Shown here: positions 25,372 through 32,208 of the stretch, one piece after another
How the letters are laid out: each line of letters begins with the position of its first letter
Position numbering within the stretch: the stretch's first letter is position 1
Origin: Candidatus Uhrbacteria bacterium
GTDB taxonomy: Bacteria; Patescibacteriota; Patescibacteriia; 2-12-FULL-60-25
DNA length: 32,208 bases
Reading direction: 5' to 3'
NCBI GenBank assembly: GCA_016203535.1
Contig: JACQMO010000012.1
Span: 1 to 32,208 of the forward strand
Position numbers and translations under genes: made by a program
The notes under the pieces: model-generated
The model's input: only the letters and a program-made list of their open reading frames with translations
Told to the model about the DNA's origin: nothing
The model's database searches: none

Positions 25372-25387
25372 TAAGACTGCTAATTTG
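25353..25387. promoter_or_regulatory. CIRCE-like heat-shock operator (HrcA site)
   Basis: A perfect inverted repeat with 14-bp arms and a 7-nt centre. Its core is TTAGCAGTC-N9-GACTGCTAA. The HrcA-binding CIRCE consensus is TTAGCACTC-N9-GAGTGCTAA. The only difference is one C-to-G change in each arm, so symmetry is fully kept. The position over the -10 of a clpB promoter matches CIRCE logic. No hrcA gene lies in the window. Confidence 0.8.
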
Positions 25388-25390
25388 ATT

Positions 25391-28024
25391 ATGCTGCCCC
25401 AAAATTTCACGACCAAATCGCAGGAAGCGCTTCAGCTCGCGCACCAGCTTGCCGTCTCGAACGGACAGCCCGCGCTTGAGCCGATCCACCTCCTTTCGGC
25501 GTTGCTTGAACAGGAAGACGGCGTCGTCCCGTCCGTGCTGAAAAAACTCCAGACGCCGATCCCCTCCCTCCGGACGGATGTGGATGCGCTCCTCATGAAG
25601 CTCCCCAAGGCGTCGTCCGCGTCCGGCGGCGTGGCTCAACTGTTCCTGTCGCAGGACACCGCGCGCGTGCTCACGAACGCCGACCGCGCCGCGTCTTTTT
25701 TCAAAGACCAGTACATCTCGACCGAGCACCTCCTGCTGTCGCTCGCGGACGGGAACGACGCCGTCGCGGAACTCCTCCATCGCAACGGGGTGACCACCGA
25801 TGCGATCCTCAAGGCGCTGAAGGACGTCCGGGGCGCGGCCAAAGTCGACACGCCGGATCCGGAAAGCCGCTACCAGGCGCTCGAGAAATATTCTCGGAAC
25901 CTGACCGACCTTGCGCGGCAGGAAAAGTTGGATCCAGTCATCGGTCGTGACGATGAAATCCGCCGCGTGATGCAAGTGCTCTCGCGCCGCACGAAGAACA
26001 ATCCGGTGCTGATCGGTGAAGCCGGGACCGGAAAAACCGCGATTGTGGAAGGACTTGCGCAGCGCATTGTCGCCGGCGACGTCCCGGAAACGCTGAAACG
26101 CAAGGAGATCGTCAGTCTGGACCTCGGCGCGCTGGTTTCCGGCACGAAATTTCGGGGCGATTTCGAGGAGCGGCTCAAAGCGGTCTTGCGGGAGGTCGAG
26201 CAATCCAGCGGCGCGGTGATCATGTTCATCGATGAGTTGCATACGCTGGTCGGCGCCGGCGCCGCGGGCGAGGGTGGCGCCATGGACGCGTCGAATCTCC
26301 TCAAGCCGGCCCTCGCGCGCGGCGAGCTTCGCGCCATCGGCGCGACGACTCTGAAGGAGTACCAGAAATACATTGAAAAGGACGCCGCGCTGGAACGCCG
26401 GTTCCAGCCGGTGCTCGTGAAAGAGCCCAGCGTGGACGATACCATCGCGATCTTGCGCGGGATCAAGGAAAAATACGAACTTCATCATGGGATCCGCATC
26501 ACGGACGGCGCGCTGGTTTCCGCCGCAAGGTTGTCGGACCGCTATATCACCGACCGGTTCCTCCCGGACAAGGCGGTGGACCTGGTCGATGAGGCCTCCT
26601 CGGCGCTCCGCATGCAGATTGATTCGCTTCCCGAGGATCTCGACAAGCTGAAGCGTGAACTCACGAAGCTCGAGATCGAAAAACGCGCGTTGTCGAAGGA
26701 GGAGGACGACGAATCGAAGGAGCGTCTCACGGATCTCGAGCAACGGCTGGCGGAGGTCCGCGAGCGGACCCATCGCCTCGAGCTGTCCTGGTCGGCGGAA
26801 AAGGAGGTAATCGACCAGATGCGAACGACGAAAGCGGACGTCGAAAAATTGAAGAACCGGGCGGATATTGCCGAACGCGCGGGCGATTTTGAAAAGGTGT
26901 CCGAAATCCGGTACGGGAGTCTCCCGCAAAAACAGCAGATACTGAAGGACCTTGAATTGAAACTCAAAGAGATGCAGGGAAAGCGCGGCTTGCTGAAGGA
27001 TGCGATCACGGATGAGGAGATCGGCGCCGTCGTGATGCGATGGACGGGTATCCCGGTCTCGCGGATTCTGGAATCCGAAGCGCATAAACTCTCGAAGCTC
27101 GAAGCCGAATTGGGGAAACGCGTCGTGGGCCAGGCAGAGGCGGTGCGCGCCGTGTCCAACGCCCTTCGTCGTTCCCGCGCGGGGATCTCGGAGGAAAAAC
27201 GTCCGATCGGGTCGTTTCTTTTCCTCGGGCCGACGGGCGTCGGAAAGACCGAACTCGCGAAGGCGCTTGCCGCGATCATGTTCGACGACGAGGACGCGAT
27301 CATCCGCGTCGACATGTCCGAATACATGGAAAAACATTCCGTCGCGCGGATGATCGGATCGCCGCCGGGCTACGTGGGGTATGACGAAGGGGGCCAGCTT
27401 ACGGAAAAAATCCGCCGGCGCCCCTACTCCGTGATCCTCCTGGATGAGATCGAAAAGGCGCATCCGGACGTGTTCAACGCCCTCCTACAGGTGCTGGATG
27501 ACGGACGGCTTACGGACGGCAAGGGGCGGACCGTCTCCTTCATGAACGCGATCGTCATTATGACCTCGAACATCGGGTCCGACATGATCCTCGACTGGGG
27601 AACGCGCCACGGCGAAATCGGATTCAAGGAAGGGAAGGCGTCCGTGCCATCCGAAGACGGGATCCGCGACCGCGTCATGAGCCTCCTCCATGATCACTTC
27701 CGACCGGAATTCCTGAACCGGCTGGATGAAATCGTCATGTTCCACGCGCTCACGAAAAAAGAGCTTTCGCGCATCGTCGATATCCAGCTGGAACGCGTCG
27801 TCGAGCGGCTTCGAGCGAAGCGGATTACCGTGACGTTCAGCGACAAATCGAAAAAACATATCGCCGAAAAGGGATATGACCCGGCATTCGGCGCGCGCCC
27901 GCTCAAGCGGGCCATTCAGGACCTCGTCCTGGACGATCTCTCCCTCAAAATCATCGAAGGAAAAGTCGCCGAAGGGGATTCGGTGTCCGTGGACCTGAAG
28001 GACGGCAAAATCAGGATTTCTTGA
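25391..28024 (+). CDS. clpB: ATP-dependent disaggregase ClpB
   Basis: Hsp100 chaperone that pulls proteins out of aggregates together with DnaK. The 877-aa protein has the double N-terminal Clp repeat (about 1-150), NBD1 with Walker A GEAGTGKT (209-216) and [16 protein letters not shown], and the coiled-coil middle domain (about 410-535) that separates ClpB from ClpA/ClpC. NBD2 carries Walker A GPTGVGKT (613-620), [20 protein letters not shown], the pore-loop [17 protein letters not shown] and the sensor/arginine [11 protein letters not shown]. The ATG at 25391 gives the usual [15 protein letters not shown]-terminus; a TTG two codons earlier is unlikely. It overlaps the convergent YtxH-like gene by 14 nt. 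Confidence 0.98.
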   Translation: MLPQNFTTKSQEALQLAHQLAVSNGQPALEPIHLLSALLEQEDGVVPSVLKKLQTPIPSLRTDVDALLMKLPKASSASGGVAQLFLSQDTARVLTNADRAASFFKDQYISTEHLLLSLADGNDAVAELLHRNGVTTDAILKALKDVRGAAKVDTPDPESRYQALEKYSRNLTDLARQEKLDPVIGRDDEIRRVMQVLSRRTKNNPVLIGEAGTGKTAIVEGLAQRIVAGDVPETLKRKEIVSLDLGALVSGTKFRGDFEERLKAVLREVEQSSGAVIMFIDELHTLVGAGAAGEGGAMDASNLLKPALARGELRAIGATTLKEYQKYIEKDAALERRFQPVLVKEPSVDDTIAILRGIKEKYELHHGIRITDGALVSAARLSDRYITDRFLPDKAVDLVDEASSALRMQIDSLPEDLDKLKRELTKLEIEKRALSKEEDDESKERLTDLEQRLAEVRERTHRLELSWSAEKEVIDQMRTTKADVEKLKNRADIAERAGDFEKVSEIRYGSLPQKQQILKDLELKLKEMQGKRGLLKDAITDEEIGAVVMRWTGIPVSRILESEAHKLSKLEAELGKRVVGQAEAVRAVSNALRRSRAGISEEKRPIGSFLFLGPTGVGKTELAKALAAIMFDDEDAIIRVDMSEYMEKHSVARMIGSPPGYVGYDEGGQLTEKIRRRPYSVILLDEIEKAHPDVFNALLQVLDDGRLTDGKGRTVSFMNAIVIMTSNIGSDMILDWGTRHGEIGFKEGKASVPSEDGIRDRVMSLLHDHFRPEFLNRLDEIVMFHALTKKELSRIVDIQLERVVERLRAKRITVTFSDKSKKHIAEKGYDPAFGARPLKRAIQDLVLDDLSLKIIEGKVAEGDSVSVDLKDGKIRIS

Positions 28025-28337
28025 CCGCCTTCAGTTCCTTCCTGACCGTTTTCCAGGTCGAAAGGAGCTGTTTTTTCAGGGTGGGGATTTCGTGCTTCGC
28101 GATCCCCTTCGAAGCGGCGTAATACGCCACGACGGTATCCACCAGCTTGTTATAACGCTGTTCCGTCATGTCCCCCGTTTTTCGCAGCTCGGACAGGACC
28201 ATCTTCTGAAGATGTGCCGCTCGTTTTGAGGCGTCCTTCACGAATACCTTTCCCTCTTTGGACCGCAGAAACGACGCGGATGCGACGCCGATGATGGCGC
28301 CGACAACCATGCCGAGACCGAGATGTGATTTTTTCAT
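28011..28337 (-). CDS. YtxH-like small membrane protein
   Basis: A 108-aa protein with a glycine-rich N-terminal membrane helix (about 6-25, [18 protein letters not shown]). An [11 protein letters not shown] motif follows directly, then a charged helical tail rich in Lys. The helix plus R-S-x-x-G layout is that of YtxH/general-stress proteins, whose function is not settled. It sits convergent to clpB, overlapping by 14 nt. A consensus extended -10 ends 8 nt before the ATG, so the mRNA is probably leaderless. Confidence 0.75.
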   Translation of the reverse strand: MKKSHLGLGMVVGAIIGVASASFLRSKEGKVFVKDASKRAAHLQKMVLSELRKTGDMTEQRYNKLVDTVVAYYAASKGIAKHEIPTLKKQLLSTWKTVRKELKAVKKS

Positions 28338-28345
28338 AGAAAACT

Positions 28346-28354
28346 ATTATAGCA
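28346..28354 (-). promoter_or_regulatory. Extended -10 promoter of the YtxH-like gene
   Basis: On the minus strand TGCTATAAT is a perfect -10 hexamer (28351-28346) with a TGn extension, ending 8 nt before the ATG at 28337. No clear -35. It lies just after the stop of the 47-aa gene. Confidence 0.65.
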
Positions 28355-28356
28355 CA

Positions 28357-28500
28357 TCACGAACGGCGGAACGGATTTTTTGTCGCTGGTGCCTGCGGCG
28401 CCTTTTTCTTGCTTTTTTTCGTCGCGCGGTGCTTGTGATGCGGCCGATCCTCGTTGAAATCTTCGCCGCAGACGTCGCACGTTTGTTTGTCGTCGATCAT
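28357..28500 (-). CDS. 47-aa C2H2-like zinc mini-protein
   Basis: A tiny open frame with a compact metal-site pattern: C8-x2-C11, then H21, H22 and H24 (sequence core QTCDVCGEDFNEDRPHHKH). A strongly basic Lys/Ala/Pro tail of about 20 residues follows, ending RRS. This looks like a one-finger C2H2-type module with a nucleic-acid- or protein-binding tail; I know no family name. Its ATG overlaps the pgi stop by 4 nt (ATGA), the same coupling seen through the whole operon, which strongly supports that it is translated. The YtxH-like gene follows after 19 nt with its own promoter. Confidence 0.7.
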   Translation of the reverse strand: MIDDKQTCDVCGEDFNEDRPHHKHRATKKSKKKAPQAPATKNPFRRS

Positions 28501-29792
28501 AGGTACTGTTTCGTCAACCGCTTCCCTTCTTCGACGCCGGGCTGGTGGTAGGCGTTGATGTTCAGCAGTTCACCCATCATGGCCGTCGCGAGCTCAAAAA
28601 AGACGATCAGTTCTCCCATGGTTTCCGCAGTGATGTTCGGGAGGTGGACGGTGCCGTTCGGGCGCTTGTTACGCGCGAGAGCCGTGACGGTCGCTTTTCG
28701 TTCCGCATGGATGAGATCCTGGAGCGTTTTTCCTTTCAGGTACGCGAGCGATGGAATGTCGCTGACGGAATCCGGAAGCGCGGCATCGTCATCGAATGTT
28801 CCGACTTCGATGCACGTGATGATCTTATCATTCGGCCCCTCGACATAGAGTTGGAGTTGCGAATGTTGGTCCGTCACGCCGAGCGCCGCGACGGGGGTCG
28901 GCCCCACATGAACGACGTTGCCCCGCCGGTCCGTTTTTTTTCCGAGACTTTCCGCCCACAATTGCCGGTACCAAAAGGCGAATTCACGCAACCGTTCGGC
29001 GTAGGGCATGAGGACGTGGATCCGTCTCCGTTTGAGGTATGCGAGATACTGAAGCGCCGCGTAAAGGGCCGTGGGATTTTTTTCCGGCTTCCCCCGAAGA
29101 AACGCATCGCGTTGCGCCCGACCTCCGGCGAGAAGCCCACGCATGTCCGCCCCGGCGTATGCCAGCGGAAAGAGACCGACGTCGGTCAGGGCGGAAAACC
29201 GGCCGCCGATGTTTTTCGGGACCGGGAGCGTGTCGTATCCCTCCCGTTCGGCAAGCTCCCGCAAGCTCCCGCTCTCCCGGTCGGTCGTCGCGATGATCTG
29301 ATTCGCGGCCTGCCGTTTTCCCGCGCGGCGTTCAAGCCGATCCCGGACGATCAGGAATGTCGCCATCGGCTCGACCGTATCGCCGGATTTGGAAATGACG
29401 TTGATAAGGGTTTTCCGGAGGTCGAGTTCCGACAGGATCCCCGCAAGCTCGTCCGGATCCGTATTCGCCCCGGCGAACACAAGCTTTTTTTCGCCCGGCT
29501 TCAGGGCCTTTGAGAGCGCCCTCGCCGCAAGGTCGGATCCTCCGATGCCGATGACGAGACAGGTGCGATAGGCAGCTTTCTTTTTCACGAGGTCGCGGAT
29601 GCGCTTCACCATCGCCGCATCGTCAAGGCAGGAAAGCCATCCCTGTTCCCCCGCTTCGGAACGCTCAACGATCGCCCGTTTGGCACGCGCCAGCCGGTTT
29701 CTCAATCCGCGGAGATCTTCGGGCGCCGCACCAAAACGACCGACCCGGTGGGACAGCATGTTTGCGGAATCGTATCGAAGGGTCGTTTTCAT
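28497..29792 (-). CDS. pgi: Glucose-6-phosphate isomerase
   Basis: Interconverts glucose-6-phosphate and fructose-6-phosphate. The 431-aa protein is of the short PGI type. It shows the phosphate-binding LVIGIGGSDLAARAL and VISKSGDTVEPMATFL, the GGRFSALTDVGLFPLAYAG segment, GVTDQHSQLQLYVEGPND with the catalytic-region Gln-His, and NAYHQPGVEEGKRL near the end with the catalytic Lys. Start ATG overlaps the stop of the oxidoreductase gene by 4 nt, and its own stop overlaps the next mini-gene by 4 nt. It is the only clear central-carbon enzyme in the window. Confidence 0.95.
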   Translation of the reverse strand: MKTTLRYDSANMLSHRVGRFGAAPEDLRGLRNRLARAKRAIVERSEAGEQGWLSCLDDAAMVKRIRDLVKKKAAYRTCLVIGIGGSDLAARALSKALKPGEKKLVFAGANTDPDELAGILSELDLRKTLINVISKSGDTVEPMATFLIVRDRLERRAGKRQAANQIIATTDRESGSLRELAEREGYDTLPVPKNIGGRFSALTDVGLFPLAYAGADMRGLLAGGRAQRDAFLRGKPEKNPTALYAALQYLAYLKRRRIHVLMPYAERLREFAFWYRQLWAESLGKKTDRRGNVVHVGPTPVAALGVTDQHSQLQLYVEGPNDKIITCIEVGTFDDDAALPDSVSDIPSLAYLKGKTLQDLIHAERKATVTALARNKRPNGTVHLPNITAETMGELIVFFELATAMMGELLNINAYHQPGVEEGKRLTKQYL

Positions 29793-31141
29793 GTTCCGAT
29801 GTCTGATGCCGCGACGCCGACCGCTTCCGCATATGTCGGATAGGCATGGACCATCTCTGCAATGGCAGTGTACGGAATTTTGGCGAACATCGCGAGTGCG
29901 ACTTCATGGATGAGTTCTGCGGCGGAATGGCCGACGATATGTCCGCCGAGAATCAGCTTGGTTTTTCGGTCGGCGACGATTTTCACGAGCCCGTCCGTTT
30001 CACCGCTCACAAGCGATTTGCCCAGATACGAAAACTCTCCCCGGCCGACCGCGACGTCGCGTCCCTGTTTGCGAGCTTCCTGCTCCGTGAGGCCGACGGA
30101 ACCGACCTCCGGGGAACAGAATGTCCCTCGCGGGATGACGTCAAGATTCGATGCCCGCTTCGGACCCGCGACGGCATTCGTTCCCGCAATTTCTCCTTGG
30201 AGGTGCGCGACGTGCGTAAACATCATTTGCGCGGCGGCATCCCCCGCGACATAGATGTCGGGATTGGAGGTCTGGAGGTATTCATTCAGGATCGGCGCGT
30301 CGCGATCCGAAAGCGAGACGCCCGCAGCATCGAGGGCGAGTGATCCCACGGCAGGACGCTTTCCCGTTGCGACGAGAAGGGCGGACGCCCGTATGCCGTT
30401 CACGATGAATGTTTTTCCGTGCCGCCGAACGGACGAAATTTTCGTGTTACGTTGAACACGTATCCCCTGTCGTTTGAAGGAGGTCTCCACCACATGGGCG
30501 ATTTCCGGATCTTCCCGGGGGAGAAGCTGCGACATCGCTTCGATGATCGTCACGCGCGTGCCAAGCGGCGCGAGAATCTGCGCCCACTCCGCGCCGATCG
30601 GTCCGCCGCCGATCACGAGAAGCGATGTCGGAACGTTCCGGATCTTCACGATATCGTCACTCGTCCAGTAGCCGGATTCTTTCAAACCGGGAATCGGCGG
30701 GATGAACGGTTCGGATCCCGTCGCAATGACAAATCGTTTCGCCTCATAGGGTCTTCCGTCCACGTCAATCGAATGGCGTCCCGTGAAATGCGCCGCTCCT
30801 CTAATGAGATCGACGCCATAGTGTTCCAAAATCCGCTCCATTCTTCCCCCGCCGGTCAACGCGTCCACCGTCTTCCGCTTTCTGCGCATGAGTGCGCTGA
30901 AATCAAATCCCGTCTTCGGAATCCGAAGACCGAACTCTTTCGCCCGTCTGGCTTCCATCATCAATTCGACCGAGCGGAGCAGAGCCTTGCTCGGAACGCA
31001 TCCGCGATTCGGACATTCCCCGCCCAATCGTTTCGCAGACTCAACCACGGCCACGCGTTTCGCACCCGCTTCTTTTGCGGACTCTGCCGCCGCGAGCCCG
31101 GCCGACCCGGACCCGATGATTACAACGTCAAACGCGTTCAC
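29789..31141 (-). CDS. Pyridine nucleotide-disulfide oxidoreductase (dihydrolipoyl dehydrogenase / mercuric reductase-like)
   Basis: FAD- and NAD(P)H-dependent disulfide reductase. The 450-aa protein has the FAD-binding IIGSGSAGLAAAE (8-20), the redox pair C43-x4-C48 in GGECPNRGCVPSK, the NAD(P)-binding VIGGGPIGAEWAQIL and the second FAD motif IYVAGDAAAQMMFTHVA. A dimerisation domain ends in HAYPTYAEA with the catalytic H432 and E439. The active-site loop CPNRGC differs from the CLNVGC of true lipoamide dehydrogenases. No lipoate-dependent complex is nearby, so the substrate is open. It starts with GTG at 31141, overlapping the 45-aa zinc-ribbon stop by 4 nt (GTGA). Confidence 0.9.
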   Translation of the reverse strand: MNAFDVVIIGSGSAGLAAAESAKEAGAKRVAVVESAKRLGGECPNRGCVPSKALLRSVELMMEARRAKEFGLRIPKTGFDFSALMRRKRKTVDALTGGGRMERILEHYGVDLIRGAAHFTGRHSIDVDGRPYEAKRFVIATGSEPFIPPIPGLKESGYWTSDDIVKIRNVPTSLLVIGGGPIGAEWAQILAPLGTRVTIIEAMSQLLPREDPEIAHVVETSFKRQGIRVQRNTKISSVRRHGKTFIVNGIRASALLVATGKRPAVGSLALDAAGVSLSDRDAPILNEYLQTSNPDIYVAGDAAAQMMFTHVAHLQGEIAGTNAVAGPKRASNLDVIPRGTFCSPEVGSVGLTEQEARKQGRDVAVGRGEFSYLGKSLVSGETDGLVKIVADRKTKLILGGHIVGHSAAELIHEVALAMFAKIPYTAIAEMVHAYPTYAEAVGVAASDIGT

Positions 31142-31275
31142 GGTTGGTTAGTTTTCGGCTCTTCAGCTTCCTTGACGGTTTCCTTCCCGCCGCAATCCGG
31201 ACAATCCTCCGGCTCCTCCATCGGCTTCTTCACTTCGACGGGCGCAACCCCGCACGCGAGACAAACTTTTCCCAT
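31138..31275 (-). CDS. 45-aa zinc-ribbon mini-protein
   Basis: A tiny open frame starting MGKVCLACG, with C5-x2-C8 and C25-x2-C28 in CPDCGG, separated by 16 residues of mixed Val/Lys/Pro/Glu. An acidic-basic tail of about 15 residues follows. The two CxxC knuckles make a rubredoxin/zinc-ribbon-like metal site. Its stop overlaps the GTG start of the disulfide oxidoreductase by 4 nt, so the two are surely co-translated, and it might act as a redox or metal partner of that enzyme (inference). The ATG at 31275 lies in an AT-rich stretch with -10-like boxes 5 and 14 nt upstream. Confidence 0.75.
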   Translation of the reverse strand: MGKVCLACGVAPVEVKKPMEEPEDCPDCGGKETVKEAEEPKTNQP

Positions 31276-31280
31276 AGATT

Positions 31281-31295
31281 ATTTTAGGAATAATA
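31281..31295 (-). promoter_or_regulatory. AT-rich promoter region of the zinc-ribbon / oxidoreductase / pgi operon
   Basis: On the minus strand TATTAT (31295-31290) and TAAAAT (31286-31281) lie 14 and 5 nt before the ATG at 31275, in an unusually AT-rich patch for this GC-rich sequence. No convincing -35 is seen. It follows directly after the tRNA terminator hairpin, so a fresh promoter is expected here. Confidence 0.4.
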
Positions 31296-31318
31296 TTGAG
31301 TGTACCGTACTGTCGGTT

Positions 31319-31358
31319 CCACGTAAAAATCCCATGCGGAGATGGGATTTTTACGTGG
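31319..31358 (-). terminator. Perfect 17-bp inverted repeat, terminator of tRNA-Gln (works in both directions)
   Basis: Arms CCACGTAAAAATCCCAT and their exact complement are joined by a 6-nt loop. Inner ATCCCAT/ATGGGAT with A5 before and T5 after has the classic shape of a bidirectional intrinsic terminator. The outer CCACGT/ACGTGG pair extends it to 17 bp. The first three minus-strand bases are the CCA tail of the tRNA. Confidence 0.75.
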
Positions 31359-31429
31359 CTCGGGGACAAGGATTCGAACCTCGATTAGCTGATTCAGAGT
31401 CAGCTGTCCTACCATTAGACGATCCCCGA
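31356..31429 (-). tRNA. tRNA-Gln (anticodon CTG)
   Basis: A 74-nt cloverleaf including an encoded CCA. Acceptor TCGGGGA pairs with TCCCCGA over all 7 bp, and the discriminator is G. The D arm is GTCT...GGAC around AATGGTA. The anticodon stem GCTGA/TCAGC encloses the loop CTCTGAA with CTG at 34-36. The T arm has the TTCGAAT loop. The anticodon reads CAG codons. A good promoter lies 10 nt upstream and a hairpin terminator begins at the CCA. Confidence 0.95.
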
Positions 31430-31439
31430 ATGTGCGGCG

Positions 31440-31468
31440 AGAATACGGATGTTTCGTCCGTCCGTCAA
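31440..31468 (-). promoter_or_regulatory. tRNA-Gln promoter
   Basis: On the minus strand TTGACG (31468-31463), a spacer of exactly 17 nt and TATTCT (31445-31440), 10 nt before the tRNA 5' end. The -35 overlaps the dnaX stop codon. Confidence 0.75.
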
Positions 31469-32208
31469 GATTCAGCCGCTTCGTCGATCATCTGGCCGTC
31501 GAAAATGTGAATGAACCTCGAGACCGCGTCGGTCGGTGAGCGTACCGCAGCTTCGTCCGATGTCCCGACAATGCCTTCAAGACGCAACGACGCGATCCCC
31601 AACACCCTCTCCAATGCGGCCATGACCGCCTGACGGTTCTTGGGCTGCTCAAGAATTTTTTCCTTGTGGAACGGAAATTTGAACCGGATCGTCATCGTGT
31701 TCCCTTCGACGCGTTCCGGACGCGCATTCGTCAGGATAAATGAGAGCGATGCGTTCTGCTCGGAAACCTGCTGGAGGATCTTCGGCCAGGCGCGCCTGAC
31801 TTCCGCGAGCGAGATTCCTTCGGGAGTTGACGTTCCGTTCGATGGAACGGGTTCAACGCGCGCGATGGCGACGGGGTTCGCGCCCGTGTTCCGGGGAGAC
31901 GCGCCGGTCGTTGATGCGTTGGGCAAAAGGCCCAATGCGACCGGGGTCACGGCGAGTTCAAACGCGAACCGCGGATCAATCCCCTGCTTTGCATCCCGTC
32001 TCCGTTCCATGAACAGCAGCGCCATGTCCGACAGTTCTGCGGGAGAAAACAGGACGTCACCCGTTTCAGAGGCCAACAATTGTTCCCGGATGCATGAAAT
32101 GCAGTCGTCGAAAAACGGGATGAGCGGAATCCCTTCCGTTTCGAGTTTCTCGACTTCCGCGAGCGCGGCGGGAAGGGAACGCGAGGCGCACGCCTCCAGG
32201 AGCTGCGC
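31465..32208 (-). CDS. dnaX: DNA polymerase III gamma/tau subunit, C-terminal part (runs off the right edge)
   Basis: The frame is open from 32208 to the stop at 31465, giving the last 247 residues of a longer protein. The first part (AQLLEACAS... and the helical PFFDDCISCIREQLLA to RFAFELAVTPVAL) matches the collar/helical domain III of DnaX. A Thr/Ser/Pro-rich linker (about 95-130 of the visible part) follows, then a small C-terminal domain (SLAEVRRAWPKILQQVSEQNASLSF-like start, later TMTIRFKFPFHKEKI) resembling the tau-type tail. The ATPase domains lie outside the window. An in-frame TTG at 32079 is not a real start. Identification rests on the ELAV helix and domain order, so it is good but not certain. 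Confidence 0.8.
   Translation of the reverse strand, partial: AQLLEACASRSLPAALAEVEKLETEGIPLIPFFDDCISCIREQLLASETGDVLFSPAELSDMALLFMERRRDAKQGIDPRFAFELAVTPVALGLLPNASTTGASPRNTGANPVAIARVEPVPSNGTSTPEGISLAEVRRAWPKILQQVSEQNASLSFILTNARPERVEGNTMTIRFKFPFHKEKILEQPKNRQAVMAALERVLGIASLRLEGIVGTSDEAAVRSPTDAVSRFIHIFDGQMIDEAAES

Noticed and set aside
24614-27463. A 949-codon open frame antisense to clpB
   Set aside because: It mirrors the clpB reading frame, has no family motif, is full of Arg/Phe/His typical of antisense of GC-rich coding DNA, and clpB is beyond doubt.
31319-31358. Integration (att) site or transposon end beside the tRNA
   Set aside because: The repeat is a compact hairpin with terminator shape; there is no integrase, no direct repeat of the tRNA 3' end and no mobile gene nearby.

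Overview
This window carries about 32 kb of densely packed bacterial chromosome. GC is high by eye, roughly 57-60 %. It holds 32 supported protein genes (two cut by the window edges) and one tRNA. TGA ends most of the genes, so the code is standard (not the TGA=Gly code of Gracilibacteria/SR1). A DUF5671-type membrane protein, many tiny uncharacterised secreted proteins, very short intergenic gaps and few Shine-Dalgarno sites all suggest a member of the Candidate Phyla Radiation / Patescibacteria (Parcubacteria-like). That placement is inference. Nothing looks like an integrated phage, transposon or CRISPR array.

Layout. (1) 1-5131, minus: uvrB, a small anchored protein, dnaG and the N-terminal third of an RpoD-type sigma factor, a replication/repair/sigma cluster. 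(2) 5184-7322, plus: DUF5671 membrane protein, a pseudopilin-like protein and a tRNA-dihydrouridine synthase whose 3' end overlaps the next convergent gene by 84 bp. (3) 7239-11034, minus: M23 peptidase, gltX, a C39-like cysteine peptidase and a protein with an internally duplicated HELxE-type domain. (4) 11153-12103, plus: a 316-aa orphan with the best promoter and only strong Shine-Dalgarno of the window, divergent from block 3 over a palindrome-rich 118-bp region. (5) 12113-20632, minus: a complete F1Fo ATP synthase operon (atpZ-B-E-F-H-A-G-D-C) followed by thpR, a WecG/TagA-type glycosyltransferase and a CBS-pair protein. (6) 20682-24245, minus: rsmI, metG, cvpA-like, tatD. (7) 24291-28024, plus: two small lipoprotein-like genes, then clpB behind a CIRCE-like operator. 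(8) 28011-31275, minus: YtxH-like protein, a 47-aa C2H2-like mini-protein, glucose-6-phosphate isomerase, a disulfide oxidoreductase and a 45-aa zinc ribbon. (9) tRNA-Gln(CTG), then the C-terminal part of dnaX at the right edge.

Most genes are housekeeping. The main unexpected signals are regulatory or structural. Many genes have -10-like boxes only 5-9 nt before the start codon, suggesting widespread leaderless mRNAs. A CIRCE variant with matched changes in both arms overlaps the clpB promoter. A degenerate heptamer repeat family occurs inside dnaG, between atpF and atpE, and as a head-to-head palindrome before rpoD. The uncharacterised C39-like / HELxE / 316-aa divergent locus is the best candidate for a new functional unit. 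No stretch longer than about 200 bp lacks a gene.
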